Assembly: GCA_963662965.1 (NCBI GenBank)
Contig: OY759970.1
Span: 682,001-746,000 of the forward strand
Source of the DNA: DTWD01 sp963662965
GTDB taxonomy: Bacteria > Acidobacteriota > Vicinamibacteria > Vicinamibacterales > UBA8438
Direction: 5' to 3'
Length of the DNA: 64,000 nucleotides
In this document: positions 9,111-17,062 of the stretch, in pieces
How the letters are laid out: every line of letters begins with the position of its first letter
How positions within the stretch are numbered: position 1 is the stretch's first letter
The notes under the pieces: model-generated
What the model saw: only the letters and a program-made list of their open reading frames with translations
Databases searched by the model: none
Told to the model about the DNA's origin: nothing
Translations under genes and position numbers: made by a program

Positions 9111-9535
9111 CCCATGACATGAATGATGGTTCGGTGATGCCTATATCCCGCTTGGTGCCCTGTGTCGGGGATTTCCGTTCTATATCCTGGAAAGAATGGA
9201 GTCCATGGGAAGACCGAGGAAGTGCTCACCAGAGGTTCGGGAACTGGCTGCTCGGTTTGTGTTCGATCACCAGCACTAGCACGACTCGCGATGGGCCGCG
9301 ATTCGGTCGGTGGCCCGGGCTTCTCCGGCGGTAGCAGATCGATGTCCACCTAAGCCTCCGTCGGGAGGTCGCTCGGCGAGACGGCGTCAATGATCGTCGC
9401 CGTGCCCGCGTGAAGTCTTGGTGCATGGCTTGAACGATTGATGGCGCTCGCGAAGCTCCGTTTGATCAGGCTCAGGCCCCAAGAACGCACCGCCTCCCGA
9501 GGCGCCGACGGGAGCCTGCTCCGGCACCACGCTGA
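9111..9535. other. non-coding gap
   Basis: About 425 bp between the DUF5677-like gene and the putAbiC shard. Short overlapping frames exist but none looks coding. No IS end or tRNA-like fold noticed. Confidence 0.4.
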
Positions 9536-9835
9536 CTATCGGTGTCTATAGGCCGACAAGTCCTGATCGCCAAAAGCACGTTGGTCGACAAGCGGTATTT
9601 CATCCGGCGGATTACACAGGAGGCCAACTTCCATGTTCTCTAGAAACTCATACCTTTCCACTAGGGTTCTCAACTTGGCCCCCACAGGGTTCAGTACGTT
9701 ATAAAACAGCAAGACGAGTTCATAGGACGACATCTGCGCCCTAAGAATTCCAGTGTAGCTGGACTTGTTGTCAACATCACTCTCATCTCGTAGTGTCCCA
9801 TTAATCGGCCGAACCCAAGAATCGGGGTATTTCGG
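9536..9835 (-). pseudogene. putAbiC-family abortive infection protein, C-terminal shard
   Basis: An open minus-strand frame of about 100 codons without a proper start runs from just after a TAG near 9836 to a stop at 9536. It reads NGTLRDESDVDNKSSYTGIL, then RAQMSSYELVLLFYN, then LVERYEFLENM and DQRAFG. The S-Y-T-G-x-L-R-A-Q-x-S-S-Y-E-L-V-L-L-F-Y-N pattern is characteristic of the putative phage abortive infection (putAbiC) family, whose full proteins are about 300 residues with two N-terminal membrane helices. Those helices are missing, so only the soluble C-terminal domain remains. Not functional as it stands. Confidence 0.75.
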
Positions 9836-10176
9836 CTATCCTCCGCGACGTGGTCGATCCGATGACCCTGCGCTGGTTCTACGTGGCCCCAGCGCCTGGC
9901 TCCACCAACGCGACGGGACCGGACCGCGCCTGCTGAGCGGAGCTTGGAGAAAGTGATGAAGTGCCGAGCTATTTCCGAATCACTGCACTAGGTTGTCAAG
10001 GGCGGACCAAAACTAGACCAGAGTGGCGGAGGAAAATTAGACCATCCGGCCGCCCGGTGGCGTGTTTGAAGGTGGCTGTGCGGGTGGGCTGAAGCGGAGT
10101 CTGGGCACTCCCCCGGGGCGGGCCCGGACGCAGTGGAGGCCCGGCTGCACAGCCAGCGGCGTTGCAGGGGGAGGGG

Positions 10177-10947
10177 TCAGGACGCCGGGGCGGCAGCGTC
10201 TTTGCGAGCGTGCTTACTGTGTGCGAGGCGATAGCTGTCGCCGTTCAGCTCGAGGATGTGGACGTGATGGGTCAGCCGGTCGAGCAGCGCGCCGGTGAGC
10301 CGTTCAGAGCCAAAGATCTCGGTCCATTCGTTGAAGGGCAGATTCGAGGTCACCAGCGTCGACGCGTGCTCGTAGCGCTGGGAGAAGATCTCGAACAGCC
10401 GCTCGGCGCCGGTCTTCGACAACGGCACGTCGCCGAGCTCGTCCACGATCAACAAATCCTGCTTGGCCACCTGTTTCTGGAAGCGGAGCAGGCGCTTGTC
10501 ATCCCGAGCTTCGAGCAGCTCGTTCACCAGCGCGGCGGCGGTGGTGAAGCGCACCCGATAGCTTTTCTGACAGGCGGCCCACCCCAAGGCCAGCGCCAGA
10601 TGCGTCTTGCCTGTGCCGGAGTTGCCCAACGCTCAGACGTTCTCTCGCCGGTCGAGATACTCCGCGCGGGTCAGCTCGAGCACGAGCCGTTTGTTCAACG
10701 ACGGGATCGCGCGGAACGCGAAGGTCTCGAGACTCTTCACGACCGGGAACGTGGCGGCCTTGATGCGGCGTTCGATGGCGCGCTGCTCGCGGTCGAGCAG
10801 CTCCAGCTCGCAGAGGCGGAACAGGGAGCGTGGACAGTCCAGCCCTTCCTGCGCGCAGTGCCGCGCCACCTTGTCGTACTCGCGCAGGAAGGTCGGCAAG
10901 CGGAGGGCCTTGAGATGGGCGTCGAGCAGCAGGGTCGACTTGGCCAT
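10177..10947 (-). pseudogene. istB: istB helper ATPase with nonsense codon
   Basis: About 256 codons in one frame, start ATG at 10947 sharing a base with the istA stop (TGATG). An in-frame TGA near 10632-10634 replaces the leucine codon of RENVLALGNSGTGKTH seen in copy 2, directly before the Walker A motif GNSGTGKTH. Walker B is LLIVDELGDVPLS. IstB is the ATPase that stimulates IstA target capture. The break would yield an N-terminal piece without ATPase activity. Confidence 0.88.
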
Positions 10948-12446
10948 CACTCGGCCCCTGCCCCCAGCAGCATCAAGGAGTCGGCCGCCATGGTCGTCGT
11001 CACCCGCGGGGCCGGGAGATGCGGATACTGCGCCAGGTCGAGGCGGGGCGGCCGGTGGTCGAGGCGGCACAGAACGAGATGCTTGACGGCGTCGAACCCG
11101 ATCGCGCCCAGTCGCAGGGCGTCCTGGATAGCGCCGCGGACGTGGGCCAGCCGAAAGTCCTCGAGGAGCCGCAAGACCTGCACATACTCGCGGGTCCCGG
11201 CTTTGCCCAGCCGGGTCTCCAAGAGCCGCCGCAGCCGGAGAAACTCGTCTGGCAGCGCCCACCCGGTCAGCGGCGCCGCTTGATCGAGCGCGCCCGTCTT
11301 GCGCTCCAACAAGGCCAAGTAGTGCAGCGGATCGAAGATCAGCTCCTCACGCCCGTAGCTGCGACGATGACGGGCGATCTCCTCACTCCCGCAGACGATC
11401 ACGACGACGTCCACGTAGCCCTTCACCACCACGTCGCGGTGGCCGTAGGCGGTTGGCACCGCGTAGTCGTTGCGGCGGTAGCGCACCAGCGACAACGACG
11501 TGACCCGCGTCGGGCGCGTGTCGCAGGCTTCATACGGGACCGGCGGCAACGGCAACAACGCGGCGCGGTCGCGCGCGAAGCGCTCCCCGATCGTCTCGGT
11601 GTGCCGCCGTAACCGCTGCCCGCGCCGCGCGCGGCACTGGCGCGCCAAGGCAGCGTTCAACGCGTCCCAACGAGCGACGCGCGGGACCGGCACGAAGAAG
11701 TTGCGGCGGGCGTAGCCGACCAGCCCTTCCACCTTGCCGTTGTCGTTGCCCTTCCCCGGCCGTCCGAAGCGATCGTCGAACAAGGAGTGCGAGTGGAGCT
11801 CGCTGAAGCTCTGCGTTCGCTGCCGCGTGCCGTCCCCGAGCATCTTCGCCACCGCCAGCGTGGTGTTGTCGTAGACGATGCCACGCGGCACGCCGCCGAA
11901 GGAGCGGAACGCGGCGTTGTGTCCTTCGCAAAACGCCTCCGTCGTCTCGGCCGGAAACGCCTGCACGAACGCGTCGTCGCTGTGCGGCAGATCCACGACC
12001 AAGTAGTGCGCCTTGCATTCGACGCCGTCGATGACCACCAGGGCTTCGCCGAAGTCGGCCTGGGCGTCGCCCGGCGGATGCGCGAGCGGCACGAACATCT
12101 CTTGCCCGCCCAGCTTCTGCCTGCGCACGTAGTCTTTGACAATCGTGTAGCCGCCCGTGAAGGCGTGCTCGACGCAGAAGCGCGCCCAGATGCGCGTGGC
12201 CGTGTGCCGTTGTTTCTTCGGGCGCTGCTGATCGTCGGTGAGGATTTGATCGATGACCCCGGTGAAGGCGTCCAGTTTCGGACACCGGATCGGTTTCGCC
12301 CGACGATACCCGGGCGGCAGGCGGTAGCGCAGCATCTTGCGCACCGTCTCCCGGGCCAGCCCGAAGCGCCGGGCCGCCGCCCGCTCGCTCAATCCCTCCA
12401 CATAGACGCTGCGCCGCACCGCCGCATAGAACTCCACTCGATACAT
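10947..12446 (-). CDS. istA: IS21 transposase IstA
   Basis: 499 residues, full length. N-terminal helix-turn-helix near residue 20 (SERAAARRFGLARETVRKML). Retroviral-integrase-type catalytic residues: D in GDAQADFGEALVVI, D in RGIVYDNTTLAV, E in GNDNGKVEGLVGY. About 90 percent similar by eye to copy 2 at 37981. The start codon abuts the IS3-A end, so native promoter and ribosome binding site are gone and expression would depend on the IS3. Confidence 0.92.
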   Translation of the reverse strand: MYRVEFYAAVRRSVYVEGLSERAAARRFGLARETVRKMLRYRLPPGYRRAKPIRCPKLDAFTGVIDQILTDDQQRPKKQRHTATRIWARFCVEHAFTGGYTIVKDYVRRQKLGGQEMFVPLAHPPGDAQADFGEALVVIDGVECKAHYLVVDLPHSDDAFVQAFPAETTEAFCEGHNAAFRSFGGVPRGIVYDNTTLAVAKMLGDGTRQRTQSFSELHSHSLFDDRFGRPGKGNDNGKVEGLVGYARRNFFVPVPRVARWDALNAALARQCRARRGQRLRRHTETIGERFARDRAALLPLPPVPYEACDTRPTRVTSLSLVRYRRNDYAVPTAYGHRDVVVKGYVDVVVIVCGSEEIARHRRSYGREELIFDPLHYLALLERKTGALDQAAPLTGWALPDEFLRLRRLLETRLGKAGTREYVQVLRLLEDFRLAHVRGAIQDALRLGAIGFDAVKHLVLCRLDHRPPRLDLAQYPHLPAPRVTTTMAADSLMLLGAGAE

Positions 12447-12517
12447 CAGAGGTGGACCCCGAAATTCGGACAGGTTGCTAAGGTGGATTCCGACCTCAGA
12501 ATGGAGAGATCGGAATC

Positions 12518-12799
12518 ATGCAGAAACGGAAAAAATACCCCGCTGAGCTGAAGGCCCGCGTGGCACTGCAGGCGCTGCGCGGCGAGCAGACGATGGCGGA
12601 GCTGTCGTCGCGCTACAAGATCCACCCGAACCTGATCGCGAACTGGAAGAAGAAAGCCCAGGAGGCGCTTGTGGACGTCTTCTCGGACCACCAGCAGCGC
12701 CGAGAGGCGTCTCGCGATGCGGAGATTCAGGAGCTGCGAGCGACGGTCGGCGAGCTCGTCATCGAGAAGGATTTTTTGTCCAAGGCCTTCGGCCGTTGA
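12518..12799 (+). CDS. IS3-A OrfA (helix-turn-helix subunit)
   Basis: 93 residues. Basic HTH region (LKARVALQALRGEQTMAELS, then SRYKIHPNLIANWKKKA) followed by a leucine-zipper-like tail. A canonical -1 slippery heptamer T-TTT-TTG lies at 12772-12778 in codons GAT TTT TTG; the -1 frame stays open into OrfB, so an OrfAB fusion transposase is expected. Preceded by GGAGAGATCGG ahead of the ATG. Confidence 0.93.
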   Translation: MQKRKKYPAELKARVALQALRGEQTMAELSSRYKIHPNLIANWKKKAQEALVDVFSDHQQRREASRDAEIQELRATVGELVIEKDFLSKAFGR

Positions 12800-13683
12800 G
12801 TCACGGTCGAAGGCGAATGCTGATCGACTCGAACCACTCCGAACTGAGCATCTCGCGACAGTGTGGCTTGGTGTCGATCTCGCGCTCGACGTTCTACGAC
12901 GATGGTCTCGGGGAGAGTGAGTTGACTCTCGAGCTCATGCGCCGGATCGACGAGCAATTTCTGGAAACCCCGTTCTACGGATCGCGGCAGAGGGCGCGTT
13001 GGCTGCGCCGGGAGGGCTTCGCCGTCAGTCGGAAGCGGGTGCGTCGTCTGATGCGAAAGATGGGCCTCCAGGCGCTGTACCAGCGCCCGAGCACGTCGGT
13101 TCCGCACCCGGAGCACCGGGTCTACCCCTATTTGCTGCGCGACCGAGCGGTCGAACGTGCGAACGAGGCCTGGTGCGCCGACGTGACGTACATTCCGCTG
13201 CACCGCGGCTTCCTGTACCTGGTCGCGATCCAGGATTGGGCCAGCCGGAAGGTGCTGTCGTGGCGCTTGTCCAACACGATGGATGCCTCGTTCTGTGTGG
13301 AGGCCCTCGCGGAAGCCCTCGCGCAGTACGGACCGCCAGCGATCTTCAACACCGACCAAGGCAGCCAGTTCACCAGCCTGGAGTTCACTCAGACGCTCAA
13401 AGACGCAGGCGTGCAGATCTCGATGGACGGCAAGGGCCGCTGGATGGACAACGTCTTCATCGAGCGGCTGTGGCGCTCGCTCACGTACGAGTGCGTCTAC
13501 CTGCACGACTGCGAGGTTGGCTCCGAGGCGCGGGCCAGCATCGGCCGGTGGATCGACTTCTACAATGCCGAGCGACCGCACTCGTCGCTCGATGATCGCA
13601 CGCCTGATGAGGCGTACTCGGATTTGGGAGGTGCGCCGACCTCGTCGCTGCGCTCCTCGTCAGCGCAGTCGGAAGCGGCTTAG
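12796..13683 (+). CDS. IS3-A OrfB (DDE transposase)
   Basis: 295 residues from TTG overlapping the OrfA stop by 4 nt; the natural product is probably made by frameshifting from OrfA. Catalytic D in AWCADVTYIPLHRG, D in FNTDQGSQFTS, E in NVFIERLWRSLTYE, then the K/R-rich end. HTH_21-type segment ETPFYGSRQRARWLRREG. Complete and probably active. Confidence 0.93.
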   Translation: MSHGRRRMLIDSNHSELSISRQCGLVSISRSTFYDDGLGESELTLELMRRIDEQFLETPFYGSRQRARWLRREGFAVSRKRVRRLMRKMGLQALYQRPSTSVPHPEHRVYPYLLRDRAVERANEAWCADVTYIPLHRGFLYLVAIQDWASRKVLSWRLSNTMDASFCVEALAEALAQYGPPAIFNTDQGSQFTSLEFTQTLKDAGVQISMDGKGRWMDNVFIERLWRSLTYECVYLHDCEVGSEARASIGRWIDFYNAERPHSSLDDRTPDEAYSDLGGAPTSSLRSSSAQSEAA

Positions 13684-13748
13684 AAACATGAACCTGGAAT
13701 CCACCTTAACTTGGCCGCTGAGCTGTCCAAAGGATGGGGTCCACCTCT

Positions 13749-14656
13749 GTACCTCTGTGCCCCGCGCACAATGTATCGGGTGCTCGCGGCGGCCACGGAA
13801 GTGCGCGAGCGGCGCGCCCAGGCCCGGCATCCGGCGTATACCGCACCCGAGCTCGTGGCAACGCGCCCGAATCAGGTCTGGTCGTGGGACATCACCAAAC
13901 TCAAGGGCTCGATCCCGTACCGCTACTACTCGCTGTACGTCATCCTCGACCTCTTCAGCCGCTACGCGGTGGGCTGGATGGTCGCGCGCCACGAAAATGC
14001 GCACCTGGCGGAGCGCCTGATTGCGGCGACCTGCCTGAAGCAGGGCATCGCCCCGCACCAACTCACCATTCATGCGGACCGTGGCGCGCCTATGCGGAGC
14101 AAGCTCGTCGCGCTGCTCTTCTCGGATCTGGGCATCGACGCCAGTCATTCGCGGCCCCGCGTGAGCAACGACAATCCGTTCTCCGAAGCGCAGTTCCGGA
14201 CCGTGAAGTACCGGCCGGAGTTTCCTGGCCGGTTCGGCTCGCTCCAACACGCCCGCGCCGTCAGCCGCGATCTGTTCGCGTGGTACAACGACGCGCACCA
14301 TCACAGCGGCCTCAGCTACCTGACACCAACCGCCGTGCACTACGGCCGCGCCGCGACGGTCCTCGCGGTCCGGCACCGCACGCGCCTGGCGGCATACGCC
14401 GCCCATCCCGAGCGGTTCGTGCAGGGGCCACCACGTCCAGAAACACCGCCCACGGCCGTGTGGATCAATCGGCCGCCGCAACCGACCCGCGAGGATGCCC
14501 CAGGAGCGACGCCCGTCACCCCGGACGACCCACAGTATGGGGTGATCCGCCGGTCACAACCCATCCGTGACGATCGCCCGATCACGCTCGTCACCAGCGT
14601 GGGGTCGCTACAGTAAATGCGGAATCAGGTTGTCTCAAAGGCATTGACACGGCCCG
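13749..14656 (+). pseudogene. IS3-B element, right-hand part with OrfB C-terminus
   Basis: Identical in reading to the right 900 bp of the complete IS3-B (22046-22953). OrfB runs to 14616 and keeps D in VWSWDITKLKGS, D in HADRGAPMRS and E in NPFSEAQF, but the N-terminal 80 residues and OrfA are absent because IS3-A copy 1 begins at 13748. The right end is GGCCGTGTCAATGCCTTTGA (inward). Confidence 0.88.
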
Positions 14657-15380
14657 CAACCTCGAAGTCGTGCAGGTAGACGCACTCGTACTTGAGCGAG
14701 CGCCACAGCCGCTCGATGAAGACGTTGTCCATCCAGCGGCCCTTGCCGTCCATCGAGATCTGCACGCCTGCGTCTTTGAGCGTCTGAGTGAACTCCAGGC
14801 TGGTGAACTGGCTGCCTTGGTCGGTGTTGAAGATCGCTGGCGGTCCGTACTGCGCGAGGGCTTCCGCGAGGGCCTCCACACAGAACGAGGCATCCATCGT
14901 GTTGGACAAGCGCCACGACAGCACCTTCCGGCTGGCCCAATCCTGGATCGCGACCAGGTACAGGAAGCCGCGGTGCAGCGGAATGTACGTCACGTCGGCG
15001 CACCAGGCCTCGTTCGCACGTTCGACCGCTCGGTCGCGCAGCAAATAGGGGTAGACCCGGTGCTCCGGGTGCGGAACCGACGTGCTCGGGCGCTGGTACA
15101 GCGCCTGGAGGCCCATCTTTCGCATCAGACGACGCACCCGCTTCCGACTGACGGCGAAGCCCTCCCGGCGCAGCCAACGCGCCCTCTGCCGCGATCCGTA
15201 GAACGGGGTTTCCAGAAATTGCTCGTCGATCCGGCGCATGAGCTCGAGAGTCAACTCACTCTCCCCGAGACCATCGTCGTAGAACGTCGAGCGCGAGATC
15301 GACACCAAGCCACACTGTCGCGAGATGCTCAGTTCGGAGTGGTTCGAGTCGATCAGCATTCGCCTTCGACCGTGACTCAA
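14657..15380 (-). pseudogene. IS3-A OrfB, C-terminus lost
   Basis: Begins normally (TTG at 15380) and matches copy 1 through …SLKYECVYLHDFEV. After that the frame runs into IS3-B end sequence and stops at 14625. The last about 55 native residues, after the catalytic E, are missing. Confidence 0.85.
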
Positions 15381-15658
15381 CGGCCGAAGGCCTTGGACAA
15401 AAAATCCTTCTCGATGACGAGCTCGCCGACCGTCGCTCGCAGCTCCTGAATCTCCGCATCGCGAGACGCCTCTCGGCGCTGCTGGTGGTCCGAGAAGACG
15501 TCCACAAGCGCCTCCTGGGCTTTCTTCTTCCAGTTCGCGATCAGGTTCGGGTGGATCTTGTAGCGCGACGACAGCTCCGCCATCGTCTGCTCGCCGCGAA
15601 GCGCCTGCAGTGCCACGCGGGCCTTCAGCTCAGCGGGGTATTTTTTCCGTTTCTGCAT
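15377..15658 (-). CDS. IS3-A OrfA (copy 2)
   Basis: 93 residues, identical to the OrfA at 12518. Complete, but its OrfB partner is truncated. Confidence 0.88.
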   Translation of the reverse strand: MQKRKKYPAELKARVALQALRGEQTMAELSSRYKIHPNLIANWKKKAQEALVDVFSDHQQRREASRDAEIQELRATVGELVIEKDFLSKAFGR

Positions 15659-15768
15659 GATTCCGATCTCTCCATTCTGAGGTCGGAATCCACCTTAGCA
15701 ACCTGTCCGAATTTTGGGGTCCACCTCTACCAGTGTCGACGATCACCGACCACTCGGAGGCGGAACGA

Positions 15769-15809
15769 ATGCGGGTCGTGAGCTGGAACGTCAACGGGAT
15801 TCGCGCGTG
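15769..15809 (+). pseudogene. xthA: xthA (exonuclease III) 5' stub of 14 codons
   Basis: ATG at 15769 with GGAGG 8 nt upstream is followed by codons for MRVVSWNVNGIRAW, the strongly conserved start of exodeoxyribonuclease III. The frame is cut at 15810 by an IS6-type end. A C-terminal exonuclease III end of matching type lies on the minus strand at 63788-64000. Too short for function. Confidence 0.8.
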
Positions 15810-16608
15810 GGCATTGTCAGACTAATTAGGCTGGACCCAAAGAACCTGCAATCAAGGACTATCAGACTGCAAGCCACTCGGCCAGGGCGGCGGCTCGGCC
15901 TTGTTTGAAAATGTCGCGGCGATTGAGATGGCGTTGGTGGTTGAAATGGTTGTGGATCGAGGCATGGACAGAGGTGAATTTCTGCAGGGTCTTGATGTCT
16001 CTGAACCGAGCCATTGCCCCTTCCCGCCTTCGAAAGGGTTGATGTGAGTTTTCCGCCCGGTTGTTGAGCCAGCGCCCGGTCTCTTGGCAACCGTCATTGC
16101 CGATCACCTTCATCGCCGCACGATATGACGGTAGCCTGTCCGTGACGATCGAAGCCGGTCGGCCATAACGCTTCATCGCACGCGTCAGGAACTCAAGCGC
16201 AGCCCTGCGATCCCGCCGTTTCGTGACAAAAACCTCTACCACTTCGCCTTCGTGATCCACAGCGCGCCATAGATAATGGGTCTTCCCGTTGATCCGGACA
16301 CACACCTCATCAAGATGCCAGCGCCACAGCGAATAGAATCTATGATGAACACGGCGTTTCCGGATCTCCGCGGCAAACACTGGACCAAAGCGGTTCCACC
16401 AGTACCGCACGGTCTCATGGCAGATGTCGATGCCGCGCTCACACAGAAGATCTTCGACCTGTCTCAGCGATAAGGGGTAGCGGACATACATCATGACCGC
16501 GAGGCGGATGACCTCAGGCGAACTGTTGAAATAACGAAAGGGATTGTGCATCACCGGAGGTTATGAGGCCTTACGTCCAGGCTCAAGCCGATTTACTTTG
16601 ACAATGCC
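15810..16608 (-). mobile_element. IS6-type element, type 2, copy 1, complete
   Basis: 799 bp. Ends GGCATTGTCAGACTAATTAG (left) and GGCATTGTCAAAGTAAATCG (right, inward). Interrupts xthA. The octamers outside the two ends differ, so the far side of xthA was lost or exchanged. Confidence 0.9.
15862..16554 (-). CDS. IS6-family DDE transposase (type 2)
   Basis: 230 residues, complete. Distinct from type 1: starts MMHNPFRYFNSSPEVIRLAV, with D in HLDEVCVRINGKTHYLWRA, D in IVTDRLPSYRAA and E in NNRAENSHQPFRRREGAM. GC content is lower than in its neighbours, suggesting a different donor. Confidence 0.94.
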   Translation of the reverse strand: MMHNPFRYFNSSPEVIRLAVMMYVRYPLSLRQVEDLLCERGIDICHETVRYWWNRFGPVFAAEIRKRRVHHRFYSLWRWHLDEVCVRINGKTHYLWRAVDHEGEVVEVFVTKRRDRRAALEFLTRAMKRYGRPASIVTDRLPSYRAAMKVIGNDGCQETGRWLNNRAENSHQPFRRREGAMARFRDIKTLQKFTSVHASIHNHFNHQRHLNRRDIFKQGRAAALAEWLAV

Positions 16609-16667
16609 CGTCGCGGAGATCCCGCGCGGCGACGAAGAATGGGCCGGCGGGGCTGACTGCCGGCCGC

Positions 16668-17024
16668 TCAGTGGACGTCCGAGGTCTGAGCTCCCGGCGA
16701 GATCACCCGCGCGATCATCTGGGTCAGCTCGTCGGCCGGCAGCTCGAACGGCCCGGAGGCGACCGCGCCACTCGGAATCTCGATCGCGATCGCGACCCCC
16801 GGGTCCGCGTCGGTCACGATCCAGCTCAGCCCGCGCAGCGACACCTCGCCCCCACCGGTTCCGTCCCCGCTGTTGACCCGGTCGAAAACCCGTAGTGTGG
16901 ACAGCAGTACCTCGCGCACGTCGGCGTCAGTCCAGCCGGCCGGCTCGGGGCCGTCGTAGGTCACGGTCTCGGCGACCACCTCGTTCGTCCCCTTCAGCAG
17001 TACCTCGACATCGAATGTCATCAT
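16668..17024 (-). CDS. hypothetical protein
   Basis: 118 residues from ATG at 17024, preceded by GAGGA at good spacing. Acidic, no membrane segment, many beta-prone stretches (MMTFDVEVLLKGTNEVVAET). I do not recognise it. It lies 38 nt downstream of the DUF255 gene on the same strand and may be co-transcribed with it. Confidence 0.6.
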   Translation of the reverse strand: MMTFDVEVLLKGTNEVVAETVTYDGPEPAGWTDADVREVLLSTLRVFDRVNSGDGTGGGEVSLRGLSWIVTDADPGVAIAIEIPSGAVASGPFELPADELTQMIARVISPGAQTSDVH

Positions 17025-17062
17025 GTAATCCTCATGCCTCGAGAGCAGTAGCAAGACCCTGG

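Larger units (their letters stand above)
10003..12447 (-). mobile_element. IS21-family element, copy 1, damaged
   Basis: istA and istB in the usual order on the minus strand. The istB-side end carries two directly repeated terminal motifs, GGCGGACCAAAACTAGACCA and GGCGGAGGAAAATTAGACCA, as in copy 2. The istA-side end is lost: the IS3-A end begins 1-2 bases before the istA start codon. Together with a stop codon in istB this copy cannot move by itself. Confidence 0.88.
12448..13748 (+). mobile_element. IS3-family element IS3-A, copy 1, complete
   Basis: 1301 bp. Ends AGAGGTGGACCCCGAAATTC (left) and AGAGGTGGACCCCATCCTTT (right, inward). Flanked by istA on the left (…ATC) and an IS3-B piece on the right (GTA…); the flanking triplets do not match, so one flank was replaced by recombination. 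Confidence 0.93.
14657..15728 (-). mobile_element. IS3-A, copy 2, truncated at the orfB 3' end
   Basis: The left part is replaced by the IS3-B right end at 14656, inside orfB. The right end (CCACCTCT at 15728) is intact. The same two elements are nested at 21-24 kb but with a different insertion point, so this is a separate event. Confidence 0.88.
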
